A stretch of 44,723 bases of DNA, taken from Helicobacteraceae bacterium (GTDB lineage Bacteria > Campylobacterota > Campylobacteria > Campylobacterales > SZUA-545). The DNA is taken from assembly GCA_031258155.1 (NCBI GenBank), contig JAIRNH010000026.1:1-44723 (forward strand), read 5' to 3'. Shown one piece after another: positions 20,464-29,262 of the stretch (its first letter is position 1; each line of letters starts with the position of its first letter). The notes beneath the pieces are model-generated. The model did not search any database. It saw only the letters and a list, made by a program, of their open reading frames with translations, and was not told where the DNA came from. Position numbers and translations under genes: made by a program.

Positions 20464-21505
20464 TTTTCTCCCGATTGATAAGTTTGTCCAGCTTAAAAAC
20501 AAGCTCTTTTAGGTTGTAGCCGCTAACCGCGCTTATAGGCAACGCGAAAGTCTCCTCGTTTTCATAAAAGCTAAAACCTTGCGCGTCGGTTTTAACGTCC
20601 ATTTTCCGCGCTCTGAAAAACTCGGCGATCTTATCTTTGGCTCCGATTGGATCGGCGTCGATTTTTGTAAATACGATCGCTTTGGATCGCCTAAAAAGCT
20701 CCTCGCTGTATTTTTGAAGCTCCGCTAAAAGTTTATCTTGTTGAGCCGACAGAGACAGATCGCTTTGCGTATCCAGCGCCAGCAGCAAAATCCGCGTCCG
20801 CTCGATATGGCGCAAAAACTCGATCCCAAGCCCCTTGCCGTCGCTTGCGCCCTCGATAATGCCCGGAATATCCGCTAAAACGAAACTCTTATATTCGTCC
20901 GTCTTCACCACGCCCAAATGCGGCGTAAGCGTGGTGAAAGCGTAGTCGGCGATCAGCGGTTTCGCGTGGCTAACCGCGCTAATCAACGTGGATTTGCCCG
21001 CGTTTGGAAAGCCGACCAATCCGGCGTCGGCGATCAGCTTAAGCTCCAGACGAATGTCGCGCGACTCGCCTTCTATGCCCGACTGCGCGTAGGTCGGACG
21101 TTGATTGATCGACGACTTGAAATGAATGTTGCCCCGCCCGCCTTTGCCGCCCGTTAAAAATACCGCGCGATCGCCGTCGTTAGTCAAATCCAAAAGCCTT
21201 TCGCCGCTCTCCTTATCGAAAACCTGCGTGCCGGGCGACACGATCAATACAAGGTCTTCGCCGCTCGCGCCCGTTTTATTGCGCGAACCGCCCGCCTCGC
21301 CGTTTTGCGCTCTATAAACGCGCTTGCCGCGATAGCGCGAAAGCGTGTCGGCGTTTGAATCGACCAAAAAAACCAGATCGCCGCCCTTGCCGCCGTCGCC
21401 GCCGTCGGGACCGCCCTGCGGAACAAACTTTTCGCGCCTGAAACTGACGCAACCGGCGCCGCCTTTACCTGAAGCTACCGTAATATCTACTCGATCAATA
21501 AACAT
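20447..21505 (-). CDS. obgE: GTPase ObgE/CgtA
   Basis: Essential ribosome-associated GTPase. The 352 residues contain the glycine-rich Obg fold (about 1-157; e.g. GPDGGDGGKGGDLVFLVD, GGKGGRGNIHFK) and the G domain with G1 GFPNAGKST, G3 DIPGIIEGASDGKGLG, and G4 FTKIDAD. A short C-terminal tail is present. It is the first gene of the long minus-strand series, so the operon promoter should lie in 21506-21678, where I see no unambiguous -10/-35. Confidence 0.96.
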   Translation of the reverse strand: MFIDRVDITVASGKGGAGCVSFRREKFVPQGGPDGGDGGKGGDLVFLVDSNADTLSRYRGKRVYRAQNGEAGGSRNKTGASGEDLVLIVSPGTQVFDKESGERLLDLTNDGDRAVFLTGGKGGRGNIHFKSSINQRPTYAQSGIEGESRDIRLELKLIADAGLVGFPNAGKSTLISAVSHAKPLIADYAFTTLTPHLGVVKTDEYKSFVLADIPGIIEGASDGKGLGIEFLRHIERTRILLLALDTQSDLSLSAQQDKLLAELQKYSEELFRRSKAIVFTKIDADPIGAKDKIAEFFRARKMDVKTDAQGFSFYENEETFALPISAVSGYNLKELVFKLDKLINREKNANRG

Positions 21506-21678
21506 TGCCCTATCGATTCGTTAAAAAAGTCGCGTATTTTATTCTCTGTTGGCTTGGCGCGCGCCTTTGGCGCTTCTACAAAACTATACGCTAAATAACG
21601 CAAGGCGCAATTTAGAAGCGTTTGTCGTTTTAGCTTCGCTGTAATATTATTCGCTCAATTTTGACTTAAGGAAAAGCT

Positions 21679-22086
21679 ATGAGAACGATAACGAAGGCGG
21701 CGCTAGGCGTATTTTTAGCGACTAGCTTTGCGTTTGCGACGGATAACGCTTTTGGTCGCGGAGTAAGCGCGTTTGGTCAAAGAGATTACCAAGAGGAGAT
21801 CAAACATTACTCGATCGCCGTTGAAGAAAATCCAAACGACGCTAAGGCTTACTATAGCCGCGCGGACGCTTATTATGAGCTAAAGGACTACGCTAAAGCG
21901 ATCGCCGACTACAGCCAAGCGCTCAAGATCGACCCAAACTACGTCGGAGCTTACTATGGTCGCGTTAGCGCCTACGTAATGTTGGACGAGCTTAAACAGG
22001 CGACTCAATACGCGCGCGAAGCGTGCGAACTGGGCTATTGCGACGCGCTAGAAGTTTTAAAAGAGGAATACTTGATAGACGATTAA
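21679..22086 (+). CDS. Secreted TPR-repeat protein
   Basis: A 135-residue protein with a signal peptide (MRTITKAALGVFLATSFAFATD) and about three tetratricopeptide units (AFGRGVSAFGQRDYQEEIKH; AKAYYSRADAYYELKDYAKAIADYSQAL; YVGAYYGRVSAYVMLDELKQA). The C-terminus has two Cys eight residues apart (ACELGYCDAL), as in Sel1-like or Cys-rich TPR proteins of Campylobacterota. Likely a periplasmic scaffold; the partner is unknown. It is monocistronic and divergent from obgE. An AT-rich TAATATTAT about 35 bases upstream may be a -10 region, and TAAGGA is the ribosome site. Confidence 0.8.
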   Translation: MRTITKAALGVFLATSFAFATDNAFGRGVSAFGQRDYQEEIKHYSIAVEENPNDAKAYYSRADAYYELKDYAKAIADYSQALKIDPNYVGAYYGRVSAYVMLDELKQATQYAREACELGYCDALEVLKEEYLIDD

Positions 22087-22422
22087 CTTCTAGGCGGCGC
22101 GTTAATTCGTTAGCTATCGCCGCCGCCTTAGCGAGTTATTGACGAAAGCAATAAAAAAACAAAATAAACGGCATACGCCGCCGCTTAAACTCGCCTCGCC
22201 GAAGGAAAGCGATTATCCCGTCGGCTTAATAACTAACGATATGCCGCCCTAGCAGACGTATAGCTTAATTTTATTAAGCGCAAACCGCCTTCTAGCTTCG
22301 CGCCGCCGCAACGCCAAAAAGTCGCTGCGATTAACTAAATCGTAGCAAACTCGAAAACAAGCCGATACGATACGCGCAAGCTAACGCGGCGAACAGATTC
22401 CGTCAAGAGAGTTTGCCAAGCG
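22087..22422. other. 336-base gap between two convergent genes
   Basis: No gene seen. Soon after the TPR-gene stop, GGCGGCG (22093-22099) can pair with CGCCGCC (22118-22124 or 22121-22127) to form a hairpin without a T-run, possibly a weak terminator. The rest is mixed composition with many stop codons in all frames. Confidence 0.35.
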
Positions 22423-23001
22423 CTAACGTTGAACGGCTTTTTCAAACTCCTCTTTCAATTGCTCTTGCGCCTTTTGACTTTGGAACTGCTGCCAGAGCGC
22501 GTTTTCGTTGCGAAGGCTTGTCATCATCGCGTTTTCGGTCTGATCTAATGGCGCCGCCATAAGAACAAAAAGCGTTCCGTTGGACGGGTGCTGCCATGTG
22601 TCGGCGACTTTTGAACCTTTTATGCTTAAAAACGCCGTTTGACGCGACACGTTTTCTTTGTTTTGCTCGAACACCGCGCTATCGCCAAGTCCCGTGTTTC
22701 TCTGCCAACTATCGATCGCCGCGCGAACGTTGGTTTCCACGCTTAGGGCAATCGCGTTGCGCCCTTCGGCTTGCGCTTGCGAAAATTGGAAGCCGTAGTC
22801 GTTAGCCGGATTTTTCTGCGCCGTGCCTAATCCAGCGATCGTCTGATCGTTAAGATAAGGGATACAAACCCACTTAGGCGCTTCCGCGCTATCGTTTAAG
22901 CATTTGCCCTCCGCCGCCGTATCAGGCTGTTTGCCGCCGCAACCGCCCAAAATAAGCGCCGCGACCGCAGTCGCTAACGCCAAACCCATCGCTTTATTCA
23001 T
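22423..23001 (-). CDS. LPP20-family outer-membrane lipoprotein
   Basis: A 192-residue lipoprotein with lipobox LILGGC (lipidated Cys21). The mature part begins with a short Cys-containing segment (EGKCLNDSAEAPKWVCIPYL), then AGLGTAQKN...FSQAQAEGRNAIALSVETNVRA, the arrangement of the LPP20 domain of Helicobacter and relatives (A-x-G-x-A, then the AxxxAR/AxxxL helix). The function of LPP20 proteins is not settled; they are surface or envelope lipoproteins. A clear GGGAG precedes the ATG. It ends in a Gln/Glu/Lys-rich helix. Confidence 0.75.
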   Translation of the reverse strand: MNKAMGLALATAVAALILGGCGGKQPDTAAEGKCLNDSAEAPKWVCIPYLNDQTIAGLGTAQKNPANDYGFQFSQAQAEGRNAIALSVETNVRAAIDSWQRNTGLGDSAVFEQNKENVSRQTAFLSIKGSKVADTWQHPSNGTLFVLMAAPLDQTENAMMTSLRNENALWQQFQSQKAQEQLKEEFEKAVQR

Positions 23002-23020
23002 CGTCTCTCCCTTAATAAAA

Positions 23021-24316
23021 TTATCGTTGCGATTGTAGCCTACTTTTCTCTAATTCATAGAAACGATCTACGAGCGGGTTTGCCTTTAGCGCCGACTTTA
23101 TAAGCCGTATCGGATCGAAGTCGCTCTGCAAATAAAGCCGTTTTGGATCGATCGCCCTGCTAACAGCCACGTAGAATTGCCCGAACTCAAATAAATGATT
23201 AAGATTGATCGCCAGATCTAAAATGCTCATTCCCTGCGATTTATGAATGGTGATCGCCCACGCTAGACGAAGCGGAAACTGCTTGACGCTAACTAGCTTT
23301 TTAGCGTTCTCCGCGCCCTGCTCCTCGTAATCGAAACTATATCGCGATACCGTCGCGATCGCGCCGTTTTCTTTTCTTACCGCGATTAGCGGCTCGCCAA
23401 ATTCGTCCTCGTCGATCCCGATAACCATGCCGCGCTCGCCGTTATAATACGATTCCGCTTCGTTGACCGTAAATAAAACGGGCGCGCCGACTTTTAGTCT
23501 CAAAGTTAACGGGGCGCTGATAGAGCGCAAAAAGCTCTCGACTTGTTTTTCGCTTGCGCCTTTTGCCGCGCTAATCTGCGCTTCAAACTGATATTCGCGC
23601 GATTCAATCCGCTTTAACCGCGCCTCGTTAAGCCTGTCGGCTTCCAAATTTCGCCCGAATAGATGCGTGGGATCGCTATTTAAGACCTCTTTTTGCGCGG
23701 CGTATTGACGCAGTTTAGCTTCGGCGTTTTGATTCAGCCTGCCAACGCGAAGCGCGTTAAGCAATTCGTAAAACTGAGCGTCGCTTGATCGCCTCGACGT
23801 CGTAAGCTCGATAAACTTAGGATCAAGCTCGCGCCAAGCGGCGCTTTCAAAGGCGTATAGCGCGTAAAAAAGATTTCGCCGCTCTTTATCTTTCGCCTTC
23901 TCGACGGGCGGCAACTGATAAAAATCGCCCGCGAGGATCACTCTGCCGCCAAAGCCGCCCTGACGCAAACGGTAGGCGATCATATCCATTAGATCGGCGC
24001 TTATCATGCTGATCTCGTCAATCATAATCAGATCGAGCTTGCCGATTGCCGCTAGGATTTTGCCGACGCGAGCTTTGGAGCGCTTGTCAAACGCGGCAAG
24101 CTCCTCGATCGAACCGCATAGCCCAAAGCCGAAAAAACTATGCGCCGTTTGCCCGCCGATATTGACCGCCGCAATCCCCGTGCTGCCGAGCGCGGCTACC
24201 CGCGATCCGCGTTTGCGCAGCGTAGCGCACAGCTCGCGGAGTAGTTCGCTTTTGCCCGTGCCGGCGCCGCCGGTGATAAATAGGTTATCTTTTTGCGAGA
24301 TTATTTCGTCAATCAC
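23021..24316 (-). CDS. PIF1-like superfamily 1 DNA helicase
   Basis: A 431-residue AAA/SF1 helicase: motif I GGAGTGKSELLRELC, Ia TGIAAVNIGGQTAHSFFGFG, motif II LIMIDEISMISADLMD, motif III GGRVILAGDFYQLPPV, and near the end AWAITIHKSQGMSILDLAINL and QFYVAVSRA (motifs V and VI). This matches the RecD/PIF1 group, probably 5'-3' unwinding of DNA. It starts with GTG overlapping the dedA stop by eight bases. Neighbours give no further hint. Confidence 0.9.
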   Translation of the reverse strand: MIDEIISQKDNLFITGGAGTGKSELLRELCATLRKRGSRVAALGSTGIAAVNIGGQTAHSFFGFGLCGSIEELAAFDKRSKARVGKILAAIGKLDLIMIDEISMISADLMDMIAYRLRQGGFGGRVILAGDFYQLPPVEKAKDKERRNLFYALYAFESAAWRELDPKFIELTTSRRSSDAQFYELLNALRVGRLNQNAEAKLRQYAAQKEVLNSDPTHLFGRNLEADRLNEARLKRIESREYQFEAQISAAKGASEKQVESFLRSISAPLTLRLKVGAPVLFTVNEAESYYNGERGMVIGIDEDEFGEPLIAVRKENGAIATVSRYSFDYEEQGAENAKKLVSVKQFPLRLAWAITIHKSQGMSILDLAINLNHLFEFGQFYVAVSRAIDPKRLYLQSDFDPIRLIKSALKANPLVDRFYELEKSRLQSQR

Positions 24317-24884
24317 GACGCTTTGTCTTTTTGCGCGAAAAATAGCCGATAAGCAGATACGAACCGCCTATAATCGTAACTAAAGCGATTGGCAAAATAT
24401 AGGGATAACCGCTCGCGTAATGCGCCATTTCGCGAAAAAATCCGCCGGCGAAGTAGCTGCCGGAGCCAAATATAAGAACGAATAAAAACGCGCCGATCAG
24501 ATTGAATAGGAAAAATTTTTTCGCGTCGTATTTCGTGAAACCCACCACGATCGGAACCAGCGTTTTTAATCCGTAGATGAACTTTTGAATAACCAGGATC
24601 CTATTGCCCTGTTTTTTGAGTAGCAGATGCGAAAGCGCCAGCTTGCGGCGGTGTCTTCGGAGGTAGGGTCTAATTTCGCGTTTGTTGAAACGGCTGAGAA
24701 AAAACAACGCTTGATCGCCGATAACGTTTGCGGCGAACACGACCGCAATCGATATAAAAATGTTCATATAGCCAAACCCCGAAAGCGCGCCCGCCGCGAC
24801 GATACCCACGAAACCGCCGCCAAGCGAGTAGATAAACAACGCCGCATAGCCGTAAGCCTCGATATTCTGCATGACAGTTTCCAT
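24309..24884 (-). CDS. DedA-family membrane protein
   Basis: A 191-residue polytopic membrane protein of the DedA/SNARE-associated (VTT) family. Recent work links such proteins to lipid (undecaprenyl phosphate) flipping. Features: YSLGGGFVGIVAAGALSGFG, FAANVIGDQALFFLSRFN, and the re-entrant region FIYGLKTLVPIVVGFTKYDAKKF. Four to five membrane segments, basic C-terminus (FSRKKTKRR). I choose the ATG with AAGGG six bases upstream over the TTG one codon earlier. Confidence 0.88.
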   Translation of the reverse strand: METVMQNIEAYGYAALFIYSLGGGFVGIVAAGALSGFGYMNIFISIAVVFAANVIGDQALFFLSRFNKREIRPYLRRHRRKLALSHLLLKKQGNRILVIQKFIYGLKTLVPIVVGFTKYDAKKFFLFNLIGAFLFVLIFGSGSYFAGGFFREMAHYASGYPYILPIALVTIIGGSYLLIGYFSRKKTKRRD

Positions 24885-25192
24885 CAACGCCCTTCTGTAA
24901 ACGCTTTTTTAATAACGTTTTTCAAATTTAAGGCGATATTATGGCTGAAAGTAGCAAAAATCACGGAAGACAAAGTTGGCAAAGGCTATGTTCAGCTTTG
25001 CGGGCGAAATACTTGGCGCGTTGCGATCGCGCCGTTGCGGCAACGCGCGCAGCCATTTCTGAGCTTGGTTTCTAGCGCGTCTTCAATAAAAACGGCGGCG
25101 AACGCGCGGATCGTTACCTATCCGTTCTTTCGGCTGCTTTTAGCGCGGTTACCCTGTCTTTAGCGCCGCTTTGCTAAACTAAAGCGAGTTAT
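24885..25192. other. 308-base gap between divergent dedA and ydcF-like genes
   Basis: No gene I can support. A 44-codon frame begins at the ATG at 24941 with AAGG upstream, but the composition gives no signal. An overlapping plus-strand frame reads GKGYVQLCGRNTWRVA, which faintly recalls an NfeD-type OB fold and could be a degenerate remnant; this is weak. Confidence 0.25.
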
Positions 25193-26020
25193 ATGAAACA
25201 AGAAATCAACGGAAAAAACATAACCAATGCGAGCAAAGGTCTAGCGGCGAAAAGCATGGAAGCCGTTATTATGCGTTTTAATCGGCTAGGCTTTTGCGGG
25301 AAAATCGGCGTTGTTTTCGGGATTTGCGTCGTAGTCGTTAATCTAGCGCTAGCGGCGATCTACGGCGTATCTATTAACGGCGCGATCGGAGTTATTTTTG
25401 GTCTATCGTTTGCCGTTTGCGGGTTTGCTTATCCGTTAGCGTCCAAGCTAATAAAAACATTGATTAAATCAGCGTTTGCGTTCGCCGCGTTGTTCTTGCT
25501 CTTAATAGCTTGCTTGATCGCTTCAGAAGGCATAAAAAATACGGCTACCTTTAACGAAGACGCGGTTATTATATTGGGCTGCGGCATTCGCGGCGAGGAG
25601 CTTTCTATTATGCTAAAAAGCAGAGTCGATAGCGCGATCGAGTATATCCGCCGCAATCCAAACGCTTTAATTATAGCGACTGGAGGACAGGGATACGGCG
25701 AGGATATTTCCGAAGCCGAAGCGATAAAACGTTATCTGATCCTAAACGGCGCGCGAGAGGAACGTATAATTATTGAAGATAGATCGAGAAACACTTACGA
25801 AAATTTTGCAAACGCTAAAGGTATATTAGATTCACATTTTAACGGCGATCGCTACGCCGTCGCGGTTGCAACAAGCGATTTTCATATGTTTAGAGCTTTA
25901 GCGATCGCCAAAAGATACGGCATTAACGCCGCGAGTTACAACGCGCCGCTTAAATGGTATTTGAAAGCGGCTAGTTTCTTGCGCGAAACGCTCTCCATTA
26001 TAAAGCTCTGGCTAATTTAG
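25193..26020 (+). CDS. YdcF/ElyC-like DUF218 membrane protein
   Basis: A 275-residue protein with two to three N-terminal hydrophobic segments (about 40-115) and a C-terminal DUF218 domain: AVIILGCGIRGEELSIMLKSRVDSA, NALIIATGGQGYGEDISEAEAIKRYL and DRSRNTYENFANAKGIL, then ATSDFHMFRALAIAKRYGI. These are the family's conserved acidic and Ser/Thr-Arg motifs. Relatives (ElyC, SanA) act in envelope or peptidoglycan precursor homeostasis; the exact reaction is not known. The ribosome site is weak. Confidence 0.88.
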   Translation: MKQEINGKNITNASKGLAAKSMEAVIMRFNRLGFCGKIGVVFGICVVVVNLALAAIYGVSINGAIGVIFGLSFAVCGFAYPLASKLIKTLIKSAFAFAALFLLLIACLIASEGIKNTATFNEDAVIILGCGIRGEELSIMLKSRVDSAIEYIRRNPNALIIATGGQGYGEDISEAEAIKRYLILNGAREERIIIEDRSRNTYENFANAKGILDSHFNGDRYAVAVATSDFHMFRALAIAKRYGINAASYNAPLKWYLKAASFLRETLSIIKLWLI

Positions 26021-26251
26021 CGTCAGATTTATATTATCAATAATCAAGCATTGTCGTATTTGTTTGCGAAACGTTTTTGCTTGATTGCGGCTATAACGCG
26101 CGAAGTTAAGCTAAAGCCATCAAAGATCGGACGGTAATTCAAAAATATGACAAAAACTTTTCACAGATTGATTTATTTATCGGGCAAATTGGTTTGAATA
26201 ATGTATCGCGATTGTTGATAACTCTTACGTATCGCATTCAAGCGTTTATGT

Positions 26252-27031
26252 TTAGTTATTGAATCGCGCAAAATATTCGTCGATTTCCGAGCGCAGCTCA
26301 ATACCCGCTTTTTCAAAACATTCAAGCAATTCTCCATACGCGCCATGACCTCCAAGAAAATCCCAAAACTCTTCTGCGACTTTAAGTTCGTGTTCAATGT
26401 CAAGCATACCTGCTAAAGTCCAAAACTGATATGGCTGCGGTTCGTATGGATTATATGGAATGGCTATTAAAGTATTAACCTTTGCATCTTGATTTTTTGT
26501 GTAAGCAATACCTGCCCATTCAAGCAGAGTTTGTTTATACTTTTGAAAGTCGCCCTTGTTTGGTTTTGCCGTTTTTAAGTCGAAAAGATATTGTTCGCCT
26601 GATTTTGTTTCAAGAAACAAATCTATTTTTGCAGGTTTTAGCGTATTTTTTATGCCCGATAATGATTGTCTTAATATTTCCAATTCTTGTAATTTATCTG
26701 GCCTTGGATTGACTGTTAAACTGTTTATGATTGCTTGCACATTTTGCTGACAGTCATTAAAAATTTGATTTCCGACCGAATATTGCGTTTCAACTTTGAT
26801 AAAACGAGTTTTTGCCAATTCTGCCGCTACAGGTTCAAAAATTGACGAACCAAAAGTAGTGAATAACGACTGCATAAAAGAATACAAAGCCAATCTATCC
26901 TTTCCCAATAATCTAAAATGGAATGGCATAAAATTGTCTTTTGCTTCGTAATTTTGAAACTTATTACGCAAGCAATTTGCAATAACTTGTTGAATATGTG
27001 ATTTTTGTTGGTTAGTTAGCGACATAGTCAT
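26252..27031 (-). CDS. TdeIII-family type II restriction endonuclease
   Basis: A 259-residue protein that I recognise as the TdeIII restriction endonuclease family: MSLTNQQKSHIQQVIANCLR, FQNYEAKDNFMPFHFRLLGK and VAEEFWDFLGG are typical. A PD-(D/E)xK-like core is visible: KIDLFLETKSGEQ-YLFDLKTAKPN, with the Asp and the D-L-K pair as probable metal ligands and catalytic Lys. TdeIII itself cuts GGNCC; whether this enzyme shares that site is inference. The start lies inside the last codons of the upstream ATPase gene (20-base overlap; alternative ATG six bases downstream), so translation is coupled. The gene is AT-rich and lacks the GATCGC words common in the flanks. Confidence 0.88.
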   Translation of the reverse strand: MTMSLTNQQKSHIQQVIANCLRNKFQNYEAKDNFMPFHFRLLGKDRLALYSFMQSLFTTFGSSIFEPVAAELAKTRFIKVETQYSVGNQIFNDCQQNVQAIINSLTVNPRPDKLQELEILRQSLSGIKNTLKPAKIDLFLETKSGEQYLFDLKTAKPNKGDFQKYKQTLLEWAGIAYTKNQDAKVNTLIAIPYNPYEPQPYQFWTLAGMLDIEHELKVAEEFWDFLGGHGAYGELLECFEKAGIELRSEIDEYFARFNN

Positions 27032-29258
27032 TTTCTTCGATTATATCTTCTATTCCCATCATCATATTATAATGTCCTACATGATTGGTCAAGGTAAAAA
27101 TGTCTTTGAATACCTTTTTATATTTATCAATAGCATTCTCTTGTAATTCCAAATATACATCATCGCCAATACCAGCATTGTGTGAACCATCATTCGTCCA
27201 ATGAAACAAAGATTTGCATATAACTTGTTCTTCTTTTGTCTGAAATTTCTTTATTAAATCATCATCGCCATATTTCCCAAGTAATTTAAAATAATTCTCA
27301 ATAATTCTCCTCATTACATTTTGTATTGTTATGCTTGACTTTGCATCATTACTTTTTAATTCTTGCCACAACAAACCATAAGAAGATTGTATAGGATTAT
27401 CCATTTTAAATACTTGTATGTTTGAAATTTTGTCATCTTTTCTCAATATCCAAAAGTGGGTATCCTTACTTTGCTTTGTTCTACCATCAACAAAAGAAAC
27501 TTCTTTATGAAAATATATATTATGCGTTAAAATAATAAGTTGTTTAATGTTTCCTTTGTCTGCTTTAACTTTTTTGATAATCTCTTTTATTAGAGAACTT
27601 ACAACAAATAGCACATTACTATCTAAACTTGAAATGGGGTCATCAATAACTAAAATTCGTTCAATATTAACAGTTTCTTCGGAAATTCCGCCTTTTGCTA
27701 ACTGTAAATAATACAAAAAAGTAATAAATGTAATTTCTCCTTCACTTAATGTTTTTTCAGCTATTGTTCCATTATCCCTTTGGATTTGATAAAAACCATT
27801 TTCGGTGGCAGACACTATTTTAAAATTCAAAAATCCAAATGATTCTAACAAACGGTTTATTTCATCTATAGTTGGCTGTATACTCGTTACATTTTTACTT
27901 AATTCTTTAGTTTCTATATCTAATTTTTTATATTTTTTCTCCAACTCTTCTTGTTGTTCTTGCAAATTTGTAATACCTGTTTGCAAACCATTTTTACTTT
28001 TATTGAATTCTGTAATCTCGGTTTTAAACTCTTCAACAAGATATCTCCAAACGGATTCAATCAAATTATATTTTTCTGTTTGAAAATTAGCAACTATCTT
28101 ATTGTGTTTCTGTATTGCCTTATTTGCATTTTCAATTAACGCCGTAATTAATGAAAATTGTTCTTTCGTTACAATCAACTCAAAACTTCGACTCGGTTCT
28201 TTTTCTTTGCTGTTTAGATATTCCTTGTTTGTGGTGCATTGACTTGTTAAAGTTTTCAAATAGGCGGAAAACTTGTCAATCTCTAATTTTGTATTCTTTA
28301 TCACTCTTTGATTGGCTTCGATTGTGCTTAATTCATTAATAGTATTTTGTATCAACGAATCGTATTCGCTTTTCAGGTCTTTCAATAATTTCAAATCATT
28401 CAAATAAGTTTCATCAAAAAAACTTTCGATTTGCTTTCTAAAATCATCTGTAATTGTTTGTTGCTGACAAAACGGACAAATATTATCATCTTGTACATAA
28501 CTCTTTCCCTGATTTACCCAATCGTTAATATTCAGTTTGTTTATCAATTTTGCAATATCTACATCTACTTTACCAACAATGATTTTCTTCCAAATCTGAT
28601 TATTTTCAATTTCAACTATTCTATCAAATAAAGGTGTTGCTATTGCGGTAATTTCAATTTGTTGCTCGCCAAAAATTATTTTTGCTTTTTCTTTCAGTTC
28701 ATCAAGAATTGGTAAGGCAGTTTTATTATTTGCAAATTCCGACAATAATTTTTCCTTAAAACTTTCTTTTTGCAAAGTACCTCGAAATGCTTCTTTGAAA
28801 TCGTTTTCGTATTTCTTGTAAATCTTTGTCCAAGAAGTTTCTTTGAATTGATTTTCTATATTTTCTTTCTCTTTTGTTTGGGCTTCTATGGTAGTCTTTT
28901 TTTGAATACATTCCTTTTGAATATTTCCCAATTGCTGCGTTTTTTCTTCAATTTCTTTTATCTGTTCTGCAGTCGCCTCGCCAATAGTAAAAACGCCTGT
29001 AATTTTCCCATTTCCAAAATTTCTTTCTCTAAAATCTTTATTATAAACCAGAGTCTGTAATTCCAAATTGTTTTTCCATTTTACAGAACAATCAGTATTT
29101 ACAAATTTTTCATCATTGGGATTATGTAATAGATTTGATATGGTTGTTTTACCAGAAGCATTTGCTCCATAAATGAAATTTACTTTTTTAAAATCATCAA
29201 TTTGAATACCTACGGTATCGAAAGTAGCAACATTTTTTATTGTAATTGATTCTATCAT
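27012..29258 (-). CDS. RloC/PrrC-like ABC-type ATPase with zinc hook and anticodon-nuclease-like C-terminus
   Basis: A 748-residue SMC/ABC-type ATPase of the AAA_13 group. Seen: Walker A GANASGKTT (31-39), coiled coil (about 95-140), CPFC (261-264) like a zinc hook, more coiled coil (about 285-460), ABC signature LSEGE (504-508), Walker B ILVIDDP (535-541), D-loop SSLD, and switch His579 (LTHN). The C-terminal 110 residues contain R650-x3-E654-x31-H686. The anticodon nuclease PrrC uses Arg320, Glu324 and His356, the same spacing. RloC, a larger PrrC relative, also has a zinc hook and cuts tRNA after DNA damage. Inferred role: a translation-stopping tRNase kept silent by, or responsive to, the flanking restriction-modification enzymes. 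Its GGGAGGAG ribosome site lies across the methyltransferase stop. It may instead be an ATPase without nuclease activity. Confidence 0.8.
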   Translation of the reverse strand: MIESITIKNVATFDTVGIQIDDFKKVNFIYGANASGKTTISNLLHNPNDEKFVNTDCSVKWKNNLELQTLVYNKDFRERNFGNGKITGVFTIGEATAEQIKEIEEKTQQLGNIQKECIQKKTTIEAQTKEKENIENQFKETSWTKIYKKYENDFKEAFRGTLQKESFKEKLLSEFANNKTALPILDELKEKAKIIFGEQQIEITAIATPLFDRIVEIENNQIWKKIIVGKVDVDIAKLINKLNINDWVNQGKSYVQDDNICPFCQQQTITDDFRKQIESFFDETYLNDLKLLKDLKSEYDSLIQNTINELSTIEANQRVIKNTKLEIDKFSAYLKTLTSQCTTNKEYLNSKEKEPSRSFELIVTKEQFSLITALIENANKAIQKHNKIVANFQTEKYNLIESVWRYLVEEFKTEITEFNKSKNGLQTGITNLQEQQEELEKKYKKLDIETKELSKNVTSIQPTIDEINRLLESFGFLNFKIVSATENGFYQIQRDNGTIAEKTLSEGEITFITFLYYLQLAKGGISEETVNIERILVIDDPISSLDSNVLFVVSSLIKEIIKKVKADKGNIKQLIILTHNIYFHKEVSFVDGRTKQSKDTHFWILRKDDKISNIQVFKMDNPIQSSYGLLWQELKSNDAKSSITIQNVMRRIIENYFKLLGKYGDDDLIKKFQTKEEQVICKSLFHWTNDGSHNAGIGDDVYLELQENAIDKYKKVFKDIFTLTNHVGHYNMMMGIEDIIEENDYVAN

Positions 29259-29262
29259 GATT

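Noticed and set aside
24885-25163. NfeD-like remnant between dedA and the ydcF-like gene
   Set aside because: Only about 15 residues (GKGYVQLCGRNTWRVA) resemble the fold, with no start and no continuation; too weak to call.
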